In this document: positions 7,381 through 13,664 of the stretch, in pieces
Numbering within the stretch: the stretch's first letter is position 1
How the letters are laid out: each line of letters begins with the position of its first letter
Source of the DNA: a virus
Length of the DNA stretch: 64,000 nt
IMG/VR virus record: IMGVR_UViG_3300035034_000207
Span: 1 to 64,000 of that record
Reading direction: 5' to 3' (one strand)
Program-made: the position numbers and the translations under genes
The notes under the pieces: model-generated
The model's input: the letters and a program-made list of their open reading frames with translations, nothing else
The model's database searches: none
Told to the model about the DNA's origin: nothing

Positions 7381-7596
7381 ATGGCCGCTAAATTACAATT
7401 TCTATGGTACGGGTACGTTGAACAACCTTCTGGAGATCTTAAAGTAAAAAGATTCTATTCGCATACTGACATTAGAGAATTACAACAGAAAACAGTTGAT
7501 GAAATTTCATATGTAACGCCAATGCCATATGAGGCAACTAATAAGGATGGAGCTATTCTTATACTTAAATCTAGAATAAGACAACTAGGAGATTGA
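7381..7596 (+). CDS. Hypothetical protein, first copy of a tandem pair
   Basis: 71 residues. It is clearly homologous to the next gene: both share LWYGYV/FLWYGYV, PSGDLxVKxF near residues 17-26, SYVTPxPxxA near 43-52, and a C-terminal AIxILxxRxxQL. This is a local gene duplication that has diverged. No domain recognised. It follows the phosphoesterase by seven bases in the same early transcript. Confidence 0.7.
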   Translation: MAAKLQFLWYGYVEQPSGDLKVKRFYSHTDIRELQQKTVDEISYVTPMPYEATNKDGAILILKSRIRQLGD

Positions 7597-7600
7597 TAAT

Positions 7601-7828
7601 ATGACAACATCAGAAAATAAAAACTTATGGTATGGGTACGTTTATAAACCATCTGGAGATTTACAAGTAAAACTATTTTTTGATATGTTAGACATCAAAG
7701 AAGCACAACAAATGTTAGGGTATACTGTCTCGTATGTTACACCAGCGCCATTTGGAGCCGATAGTCGTGAAGATGCTTTATCTATTCTTCGAGTAAGATT
7801 AGGGCAGCTAGTTAAAGAAAATACTTAA
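7601..7828 (+). CDS. Hypothetical protein, second copy of a tandem pair
   Basis: 75 residues, paralogous to the gene at 7381-7596 with the same order of motifs (LWYGYVYKPSGDLQVKLF, SYVTPAPFGA, LSILRVRLGQL). It has a five-residue longer N-terminus and begins four bases after the first copy ends. The pair closes the early operon; a repeated intergenic element and a new promoter follow. Confidence 0.7.
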   Translation: MTTSENKNLWYGYVYKPSGDLQVKLFFDMLDIKEAQQMLGYTVSYVTPAPFGADSREDALSILRVRLGQLVKENT

Positions 7829-7844
7829 AATAAGTAGTTGATTT

Positions 7845-7949
7845 TAAACATGAATTTGATGTAAAAACACATTAAATGTGCTTCTATTGGTAATCCATCA
7901 GTAAACACAAAATAAACGAATTTAAATGAAATAAACTGTTTACATCTAT
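7845..7949 (+). repeat. Two-copy intergenic element, copy A
   Basis: Shares a 14-mer (7845-7858), a 24-mer with one mismatch (7883-7906) and a 12-mer including the -35 box (7938-7949) with the minus-strand copy at 28186-28270. The 14-mer and 24-mer are separated by exactly 24 nt in both copies; the distance to the -35 region differs by 20 nt. In both cases it sits directly upstream of a sigma70-type promoter, suggesting an upstream regulatory element. Confidence 0.75.
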
Positions 7950-7967
7950 TATTGATTGTTGTAATAT
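7939..7967 (+). promoter_or_regulatory. Sigma70-type early promoter
   Basis: TTTACA (7939-7944), 17-nt spacer, TAATAT (7962-7967). It reads into the gene at 8009, whose leader ends in TTGAGGAATATATC before the ATG. Confidence 0.75.
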
Positions 7968-8008
7968 TATTCTATAAACAATAACTACAACAAATTGAGG
8001 AATATATC

Positions 8009-8386
8009 ATGTCTAATAACAAAATCACAGATTTCAATAAACAAAATCTTAAAATGCTTCGTGAAGAGTTAAACGCCGCTCTTAAAGCTGTCGCAGATAA
8101 ATATGAAATAAATATTCATGTAGGTAATATGACGTTTCGACCAGATGAAACTAGTGTTAAGATGGTAATGTCTACAAAGTGTCAATCTGAAGCGCAGCGT
8201 CAAGAGCTTAAAAAATACGCAAAGGTCTTTGGTTTAGAAAGTATTGAAAATACAAAATATAAATTGGTAAAAATTGATTCACGCAAACCAAAGTACCCGT
8301 TTATTATTGAAAGGTCTGATACGCCTGGTAAATTATTTAAAATAAGCAAAGATCATGCTCAAGCTATCTTTGGAATATCAAAATAA
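8009..8386 (+). CDS. Hypothetical conserved phage protein
   Basis: 125 residues. The pattern NKQNLKMLREELNAALKAV followed by INIHVGNMTFRP (residues 32-48) matches a type of small protein found in many unrelated tailed phages (NLxxLRxxxxxAL... ISIxxGNIxF); no function is known to me. The C-terminal half has KYPFIIER and a small beta domain. First gene behind an early promoter with the shared strong leader, so highly expressed early. Confidence 0.7.
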   Translation: MSNNKITDFNKQNLKMLREELNAALKAVADKYEINIHVGNMTFRPDETSVKMVMSTKCQSEAQRQELKKYAKVFGLESIENTKYKLVKIDSRKPKYPFIIERSDTPGKLFKISKDHAQAIFGISK

Positions 8387-8403
8387 AGAGATTAATAACA
8401 TAT

Positions 8404-8616
8404 ATGATCAAATTAACTCACTACAAAGGGAAGCTAGGATATGTTAGCTTCCCTGAATACCAAGAAGTTATTATTGACGAAGTGGAATTGCACGACGATA
8501 ATATTGATGATTATCATTTTATAGTTAAAGCACATTCTGGTGATACTATCTTAAATGCGACGTTTAAGTTTACTGTTTTAGAGTTTTACACTAAATTCCT
8601 ATTAGACAATAAATAA
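8404..8616 (+). CDS. Small hypothetical protein (70 aa)
   Basis: An acidic, probably all-beta protein (LGYVSFPEYQEVIIDEVEL) with no recognised family. It follows the 8009 gene by 17 bases, with weak ribosome-binding sequence (AGAGATTAATAACAT), and likely shares its promoter. Confidence 0.55.
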   Translation: MIKLTHYKGKLGYVSFPEYQEVIIDEVELHDDNIDDYHFIVKAHSGDTILNATFKFTVLEFYTKFLLDNK

Positions 8617-8656
8617 AAAGTCTTACTTTATATACACGAAAGGTCTACAAGCTTCA

Positions 8657-9031
8657 TTGACAACAAAACCAAACACCTCATTCTGGGGATTTCACATGAT
8701 GTTGGACGTTCTAAAATGCAAAGAACATTCTGGGTATACCAACCCATATATTCTAAAACAATGGGTTCAGACTCTAGTTAAAGAAATTGATATGGTTCCA
8801 CATGGTGATCCACAGATTGTTCATTTTGGTGATGGGGATTTGGCAGGCTGGACAGTAATTCAATTAATCACAACGTCTAATATCATGGCTCATTTTAATG
8901 ACGTAGACGGTTCAGCGTATATAGATGTATTTTCGTGTAAACCGTTTGATTCTAACGTCGTTCTAGACCATTTCAATAAGATTTTTGAGCCAGAGTCTAT
9001 CAGAACAACTTTCTTGACTAGACAAGCATAA
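8657..9031 (+). CDS. speD: S-adenosylmethionine decarboxylase-like protein
   Basis: Predicted pyruvoyl enzyme making decarboxylated AdoMet, the aminopropyl donor for spermidine. The 124-residue protein has the class 1B layout: GFHMMLDVLKC at the N-terminus (residues 11-21) and TTSNIMAHF...IDVFSC (72-94). Ser74, His79 and Cys94 reproduce the spacing of the bacterial catalytic triad (Ser63, His68, Cys83 in Thermotoga), where the Ser becomes the pyruvoyl group. The residue before the Ser is Thr rather than the usual Glu, which may affect self-processing. No ATG is suitably placed; the start is TTG at 8657. No spermidine synthase is visible nearby. Confidence 0.7.
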   Translation: MTTKPNTSFWGFHMMLDVLKCKEHSGYTNPYILKQWVQTLVKEIDMVPHGDPQIVHFGDGDLAGWTVIQLITTSNIMAHFNDVDGSAYIDVFSCKPFDSNVVLDHFNKIFEPESIRTTFLTRQA

Positions 9032-9036
9032 TTTTG

Positions 9037-9065
9037 TTGACATTAGTAATGAAATGTTGTATAAT
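9037..9065 (+). promoter_or_regulatory. Sigma70-type promoter of an RNA gene
   Basis: TTGACA (9037-9042), 17-nt spacer, TATAAT (9060-9065): perfect consensus. No plus-strand gene follows before the terminator at 9143, so it appears to serve only a short untranslated RNA. Confidence 0.85.
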
Positions 9066-9071
9066 AATAAC

Positions 9072-9180
9072 TATATAAACCTCAAGTTCGTCTTGGTATA
9101 AAACAATAAAAACCCGCCAGATTATCAAGACGAGCAAACTATAAAGAGAACTGGATTAAATTCTAGTTCTCTTTTCTTTT
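9072..9180 (+). ncRNA. Candidate small non-coding RNA (about 109 nt)
   Basis: Bounded by a perfect promoter (9037-9065) and a strong intrinsic terminator (9143-9180). It contains no ATG and no ribosome-binding site. The body folds into a 13-bp stem: 9086-9098 pairs with 9123-9135 (two G-U pairs), closing a 24-nt A-rich loop with AACCCGCCAG. A second stem is the terminator. It does not resemble a tRNA. The likely start is about 9072 from the -10 spacing. It lies between an AdoMet decarboxylase-like gene and the convergent gp13 gene. Regulation of phage or host mRNA, or protein sequestration, are inferences. Confidence 0.7.
9143..9180 (+). terminator. Intrinsic terminator
   Basis: AAAGAGAACT (9143-9152) pairs with AGTTCTCTTT (9165-9174) and the stem can extend inward by three more pairs; it is followed by TTTTCTTTT. 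It ends the small RNA and probably acts weakly on the convergent gp13 transcript too. Confidence 0.85.
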
Positions 9181-10006
9181 ACTGGAAAAAACCCATTGCT
9201 GGATATTCGTATTCTTTACGTAGCTGTTCTTCTAATCTAACGATCTCAGCCTCTGCACGTTCTAGAATATCATCGCCCCTCATTTGAACACCACCGATCA
9301 TAGTAACACCACGATACTTTGAAAGGTTCTTACCCCAATTGCGTTCTATTAGAGCAACAGTGTATTCTTGAAGCCATCTATTACCCCAGATGTTATCTAC
9401 AGATTCCATAGAGTCTTCTGTTGGATCTAACTTTCTAAAACATTTGACAACAACTCCGCCCCACGCGTTTCTGGTGTGTTTTAAACCGCCTGCGATATAC
9501 AATCTCTTTGTAATATGGTTAAAGTCGTACGTTAATTCTGGGTTAAAGAAATAGTTAAGAAGAGCAATATTGGACATTGTTATATAATAGTTTAACATGT
9601 CTGCAGCTGGATAACCGTGTTTAAATATACCTTGAATGTATGATGCAAATTCCATAGATCCGCCGGCTATACCAACAGCTGGTCTAAACACATCAACAAC
9701 ACCTTCTACATCATCAGGTAGCTGGATATAAGTTCTCTCAGTGTCTGTGTCAGATGTGTAAACTGGTTCTCCATTTGAATCAACTATGATCTCGCCATTA
9801 GAATCTAGCATCTGTTCTGGTGATGTAATGGTGTGTAAAAGAAATGTTAACTCTGTGGCATGGGCGTGGCGTTCGTAGAACCTATACAAAGCGTCGTCTA
9901 TTCTATCGTCTATTTGCGACGTGTGTACATCTACCTTTATAACTGGTGACCCTAGTTCACGCAGACAACGGTCTTTAAATTCTTCTCTATTTTTTGGTAT
10001 ACTCAT
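9179..10006 (-). CDS. gp13: Neck protein gp13
   Basis: 275 residues of the T4 gp13 family, a head-tail connector (neck) protein that with gp14 closes the filled head. Family-like blocks: EFKDRCLRELGSPVIKVDV at the N-terminus, DMLNYYITMSNIALLNYFF and RLYIAGG in the middle, WLQEYTVALIERNWGKNLSKY and the GGVQMRGDDILERAEAEI C-terminus. In T4 it is followed by genes 14 and 15; here those are 50 kb away on the other strand. The start ATG lies five bases after a T4-type late -10 box with no ribosome-binding site, so its mRNA may be leaderless. The stop codon lies in the T-tract of the small-RNA terminator. Confidence 0.85.
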   Translation of the reverse strand: MSIPKNREEFKDRCLRELGSPVIKVDVHTSQIDDRIDDALYRFYERHAHATELTFLLHTITSPEQMLDSNGEIIVDSNGEPVYTSDTDTERTYIQLPDDVEGVVDVFRPAVGIAGGSMEFASYIQGIFKHGYPAADMLNYYITMSNIALLNYFFNPELTYDFNHITKRLYIAGGLKHTRNAWGGVVVKCFRKLDPTEDSMESVDNIWGNRWLQEYTVALIERNWGKNLSKYRGVTMIGGVQMRGDDILERAEAEIVRLEEQLRKEYEYPAMGFFQ

Positions 10007-10011
10007 GTAAT

Positions 10012-10019
10012 TATTTATA
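10012..10019 (-). promoter_or_regulatory. T4-type late promoter of gp13
   Basis: TATAAATA on the minus strand, five nucleotides before the gp13 ATG (10006). In T4 the start point lies about six bases after this box, which here coincides with the A of the ATG. Confidence 0.7.
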
Positions 10020-10029
10020 CATTTTATTG

Positions 10030-10058
10030 TTTACATCTTTACTAAAATATTGTATTAT
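10030..10058 (+). promoter_or_regulatory. Sigma70-type early promoter
   Basis: TTTACA (10030-10035), 17-nt spacer, TATTAT (10053-10058), followed by a leader ending in TTGAGGGATATACA before ATG 10098. It is divergent from the late promoter of gp13 and heads the nucleotide/DNA-modification block. Confidence 0.75.
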
Positions 10059-10097
10059 AGTTATATTGAAATTAATAAAAATGTTGAGGGATATACA

Positions 10098-10310
10098 ATG
10101 ATAACAGAACAAATACACATCAACGAAATTAAAAACACTCGTAACATTAAAGTTGAACATAAACAATATTTTAATGACGCTTGGGAAACGTATAGAAGTT
10201 ATGTTATTTCACCGGATGATCATGATTACGATAAAGACATGAAAGCTGTAAGCAACGATTCAGAAAAGGATAATGTTCAGCTTTATTTCAACGGCCACCT
10301 TGCAAAGTAA
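10098..10310 (+). CDS. Small hypothetical early protein (70 aa)
   Basis: Start chosen at ATG 10098 because TGAGGG lies eight bases upstream, matching the leader of three other early genes. An acidic protein rich in Asp, Asn and Lys (SPDDHDYDKDMK) with no recognised domain. It is the first gene behind the promoter of the DNA-modification block. Confidence 0.6.
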   Translation: MITEQIHINEIKNTRNIKVEHKQYFNDAWETYRSYVISPDDHDYDKDMKAVSNDSEKDNVQLYFNGHLAK

Positions 10311-10316
10311 TAGAAT

Positions 10317-10586
10317 ATGATAACACTTCCACCACAATTTATAGAGCATAAATACCCAGGGTACTTCTTCAATGTTATAGATAATAGATTATATTCTATA
10401 AAGATAGATGGTATATTAAAACCTCTAAGATCTTATAGTTTGTTTTTTGTTAATAATAAACCAGTTAAAATAAAACACTATCAAATATCGCATAAGGGTA
10501 AACGAAAGCATGTTACTTTAGATTCCTTAATGCTATTGAAAATGAAACACCCATCACGCCACGAAATTCCTGTTAAGAAAGAATAA
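10317..10586 (+). CDS. Hypothetical basic protein with PGYFxNV...LYSIKxxG motif
   Basis: 89 residues, basic. YPGYFFNVIDNRLYSIKIDG and LKPL (residues 13-37) resemble NUMOD-like segments that accompany homing endonucleases, and similar stand-alone proteins occur in T4-like phages. No HNH or GIY-YIG catalytic site is present, so it is not a nuclease. DNA binding is a guess from charge and motif. Confidence 0.55.
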   Translation: MITLPPQFIEHKYPGYFFNVIDNRLYSIKIDGILKPLRSYSLFFVNNKPVKIKHYQISHKGKRKHVTLDSLMLLKMKHPSRHEIPVKKE

Positions 10587-10588
10587 TA

Positions 10589-11131
10589 ATGATCATATTA
10601 GTAGAGGGCTTGGACAGATGTTTCAAGTCTGGATCTGTTGAATACTTAAGAAGCAAAATTAAAAACCCTAAAATTCTAAATACGCATTGTGGTAAACCTC
10701 CTAAAGGTGTTAACGACTTTGGGTGGTCACTTGAATACTATAAGTTCTGGTTTAAAAACTTAGAACAAGTACATTCAAGTGGTGGCACAGTTATTTCAGA
10801 TAGATCGCATCTTGGCGAATCAGTATATGCAGACTTATATAGAAATTACTCTGGTTTATATGTATATGACTTAGAGAAATTATATGTTACAACAGATTGG
10901 TATTTACTATTGCTAACTGATGATGTTTGTGATATAATAGCTAGAGATGATGGGAAATCAATCGAAAACAATGCCAGTCAAATGCAAGCAACAAAAGAAA
11001 AATTCATATCGTCATTTAATAAATCACGTATACCAAATAAGTTACATATTGATTATGCTAGAGACGACATAACACTAGAAACACTACCAAGCGTTTTAGA
11101 TAGATTTTTTGAATTAGAAGAAAGAGATTAA
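10589..11131 (+). CDS. Thymidylate kinase-like dNMP kinase
   Basis: A 180-residue P-loop protein in the TMP-kinase style: ILVEGLDRCFKSGSVEYL at the N-terminus, DRSHLGESVYADLY (about residues 71-84, the DRx motif of TMP kinases) and a LLLTDD strand. The Walker A loop is GLDRCFKS, with Phe where the family usually has Gly before Lys, so activity is likely but not certain. It sits directly upstream of dCMP hydroxymethylase and would be well placed to phosphorylate hydroxymethyl-dCMP, the job of gp1 in T4; T4 gp1 itself is not obviously similar. Two-base spacing to the previous gene. Confidence 0.6.
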   Translation: MIILVEGLDRCFKSGSVEYLRSKIKNPKILNTHCGKPPKGVNDFGWSLEYYKFWFKNLEQVHSSGGTVISDRSHLGESVYADLYRNYSGLYVYDLEKLYVTTDWYLLLLTDDVCDIIARDDGKSIENNASQMQATKEKFISSFNKSRIPNKLHIDYARDDITLETLPSVLDRFFELEERD

Positions 11132-11136
11132 TAACG

Positions 11137-11790
11137 ATGTATAATACAGTAAAAGATATTCGCGAAGCCTTTAAACTAAAATTGAGTCGCGAAGAATTTG
11201 TAATTGATAAGACTGGTGTTAAAACAATTGAAATCGTTGGTAGTAGTTTTATCGCAGATGAACCGACTATTTTTGGTGAAGTAAACGAAGGCTACGTTAA
11301 GCGTGAATTGGAATGGTATGAAAGTCGTTCTCTTAAAGTTGCAGATATCCCTGGAAAAACTCCTAAAATCTGGGAAGATGTTTCTTCAAAACAACATGGC
11401 GAAATTAATTCCAATTATGGATATCTTATTTGGTCACCAGAGAATCATAATCAATATCTAGAAGTTCTTGGCGAATTGTCTAGAAATAAAGATTCACGAA
11501 GAGCTATCATGATTTACACTAGACCAACAATGCATCTTGATTATTGTCGTGATGGTATGTCTGACTTTATATGTACCAACACGGTTCAATATCTAATCCG
11601 TGATAATAAACTAAATTGTGTAGTAAATATGAGAAGCAATGATTGTATTTTTGGATTTGCTAATGATTACGCATGGCAAAAGCATGTTCTTGATAAGTTA
11701 GCAGATGATCTAGATATTGCAACTGGCGAAATTCTATGGCAGACCGGTTCTTTACATGTTTATGAAAGACACTTTAACTTAGTTAAGTAA
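11137..11790 (+). CDS. gp42: Deoxycytidylate 5-hydroxymethylase
   Basis: Converts dCMP to 5-hydroxymethyl-dCMP with methylene-tetrahydrofolate. It is close to T4 gp42 throughout: FVIDKTGVKTIEI (21-33), ADEPTIFGEVN, VKRELEWY, PGKTPKIWE, GEINSNYGYLIWS, RRAIMIYTRP, MSDFICTNTVQYLIR with the likely catalytic Cys146, NMRSND (164-169) and FGFANDYAWQ, whose Asp177 is the residue that favours dCMP over dUMP. At 217 residues it ends after LHVYERHFNLVK and lacks the last 25 or so residues of the T4 enzyme. With gp56 it implies that cytosine in this genome is replaced by a modified form. Confidence 0.93.
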   Translation: MYNTVKDIREAFKLKLSREEFVIDKTGVKTIEIVGSSFIADEPTIFGEVNEGYVKRELEWYESRSLKVADIPGKTPKIWEDVSSKQHGEINSNYGYLIWSPENHNQYLEVLGELSRNKDSRRAIMIYTRPTMHLDYCRDGMSDFICTNTVQYLIRDNKLNCVVNMRSNDCIFGFANDYAWQKHVLDKLADDLDIATGEILWQTGSLHVYERHFNLVK

Positions 11791-11797
11791 TACGCAT

Positions 11798-12148
11798 ATG
11801 AAATTAGACAATATAGATACGTTAGTAGTTGACGTTGATGGGACTCTTTGTTATATTGAGCCAGATGGAAACTATTCAACAGTAAAACCAATACAAAACG
11901 TTATAGATAAAGTTAATGAATGTTTTAACTCTGGTAAATATATCATATTATTTACTGCGAGGGGTATGAGAACCTTTAAGGGTAACGTTCATGAAATTGA
12001 TAAACATCATAGACCTATATTAACTAAATGGTTAATTGATAATGGTGTTAAATATCACGAATTGCACTTTGGTAAACCGTGGAATAGAAGAACGGCGTAT
12101 CTAGATGATAATGCCTTAACAATAGAAATGTTTTTAGAAAATGAATAA
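11798..12148 (+). CDS. HAD-superfamily phosphatase
   Basis: 116 residues with the HAD motifs in order: VVDVDGTLC (motif I, nucleophile Asp near residue 12), LFTARG (motif II, about 50), a Lys in HFGKPW (motif III region, about 90) and YLDDNA (motif IV, about 105). The GKPW block and small size resemble phosphatases found next to nucleotidyltransferase-kinase fusions in bacterial surface-sugar clusters. Its stop overlaps the next start by eight bases, so it is coupled to exactly such a fusion here. A role in preparing or clearing a phosphorylated precursor is inferred. Confidence 0.75.
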   Translation: MKLDNIDTLVVDVDGTLCYIEPDGNYSTVKPIQNVIDKVNECFNSGKYIILFTARGMRTFKGNVHEIDKHHRPILTKWLIDNGVKYHELHFGKPWNRRTAYLDDNALTIEMFLENE

Positions 12149-13664
12149 AACTTTATACATTATACCAGCAGCTGGTCAAGCAACCAGATTAAGACCGATT
12201 TCAAACAGATCATCCAAGTGTATGGTTCCTGTTAACGGTAAACCAATAATTTCATACATCATTGATAAAATAGATCTTGATACATCAGATGTTATTATTG
12301 TGCATGGCGATAATACAGACGTTGTTTCATATTGCGAAAAGAAATACGGATATTTAAAAATATCATTTGCTAGACAAACCAAGACACAAGGACCTCTACA
12401 CGCTGTTTATTGTGGTTTACAAAAAGTAAACGATCTTAATAATTACGATAAAGTTATTATTTGGCTAGGTGATACTATCGTAGATAGCGAAGATGATATT
12501 TCTGATGATCATTCTTTAGTTGTTTCAGTTAAGGATTGGCAGAGATGGTGTTTTATGGATTTCGATGGTAAACTTTATGATAAGCCTGAAAAACAACCAC
12601 CAACAGATTTAGCTCTTATAGGTGTATACTGTTTTTCAGATTACAAAAGATTTAAAGAAGTCACAGATGAAATATGTGAAAGATCTTTCATGTTAAATGG
12701 TGAATACCAAATTTCTCAGTTATTAGAACGAATGGGTAACAGACCACAAGTAATTCTATCCAGCGAATGGTATGACTGTGGTGATTTACCATCATTATAT
12801 GATTCATCCGCTAGAATTCTAAAGAAACGAGCGTGTAGACCAGGATCTTCTGTTTCAATTGATACGATTAGCGGAACGTTTACTAAAGCGGGGAAACGAT
12901 GTGAAAATGAAGTATATTGGTATAATAATGTTCCAGATAAAGTAAAACCGTTTATACCAAATGTATATAAAACAGATGATCTATCTTATACAATGGAATT
13001 ACTACCTTCTGTTACTGTTGCAGATATGTTAGTCTTTGAAGATATGCCTGAAGATTCAATAAGATACATTATCAATAGATGTTTAGATACATATAGATTA
13101 GCGTTCAACACTCATGATAAGTATAAGAATGATTCTGAAGGAATGTTCTTTACTAAAAACTTTGAACGTGTTACAAAGTATAAAAAGCTTGATATTCATC
13201 AGCAAGAGATCAATGAGTACCTTCGGTATACTCAGAAGATGCAACAAAAGTATTCTAGTAAATTAAATGGCGAAACTTCATGCGTGCATGGCGACTATCA
13301 TCTTGGTAATATAATGTTCTCTCCTGAAACTGGCAGAGTTAAGATGATTGATCCTCGTGGTAACTGGGGTCTATTCCCGACTATTCATGGAAATTATTAT
13401 TACGATTTCGTGAAGTTTATGCAATCTATCTATGGTGAATATATATGGCTGTACCCAACTATGGATACAAATATTAATGTTCGTGATATTTGTATGGATG
13501 AAGCTGGCAAATGGTTTGGTAAAAATAACTTTGATTTTGAAATGATTTGTGATCTTGTCCCAATTATTATGGGTTCATGTCTAGAATTTCACGACGATTC
13601 AAAAACCAGGCAAGATATGATATGGGATAAAACACTACAAATTATAAGAAACAAAAATGTATAA
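12141..13664 (+). CDS. Bifunctional sugar/polyol nucleotidyltransferase-kinase fusion
   Basis: 507 residues, two domains. Residues 1-230 form a nucleotidyltransferase of the sugar-1-phosphate type: PAAGQATRLRPISNRSSKCMVPVNGKPI (GxxTRLRP...K signature) and WLGDTIVDS (metal-binding Asp). Residues about 250-507 form an aminoglycoside/choline kinase-like domain with CVHGDYHLGNIMF (Brenner HGDxHxxN motif) and MIDPRG (metal-binding Asp). The fusion could phosphorylate a small molecule and then activate it as an NDP or CMP derivative. Similar fusions occur in capsule or lipooligosaccharide loci. It overlaps the HAD gene and the following glycosyltransferase-like gene by eight bases each. The substrate is unknown. 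Confidence 0.8.
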   Translation: MNKTLYIIPAAGQATRLRPISNRSSKCMVPVNGKPIISYIIDKIDLDTSDVIIVHGDNTDVVSYCEKKYGYLKISFARQTKTQGPLHAVYCGLQKVNDLNNYDKVIIWLGDTIVDSEDDISDDHSLVVSVKDWQRWCFMDFDGKLYDKPEKQPPTDLALIGVYCFSDYKRFKEVTDEICERSFMLNGEYQISQLLERMGNRPQVILSSEWYDCGDLPSLYDSSARILKKRACRPGSSVSIDTISGTFTKAGKRCENEVYWYNNVPDKVKPFIPNVYKTDDLSYTMELLPSVTVADMLVFEDMPEDSIRYIINRCLDTYRLAFNTHDKYKNDSEGMFFTKNFERVTKYKKLDIHQQEINEYLRYTQKMQQKYSSKLNGETSCVHGDYHLGNIMFSPETGRVKMIDPRGNWGLFPTIHGNYYYDFVKFMQSIYGEYIWLYPTMDTNINVRDICMDEAGKWFGKNNFDFEMICDLVPIIMGSCLEFHDDSKTRQDMIWDKTLQIIRNKNV

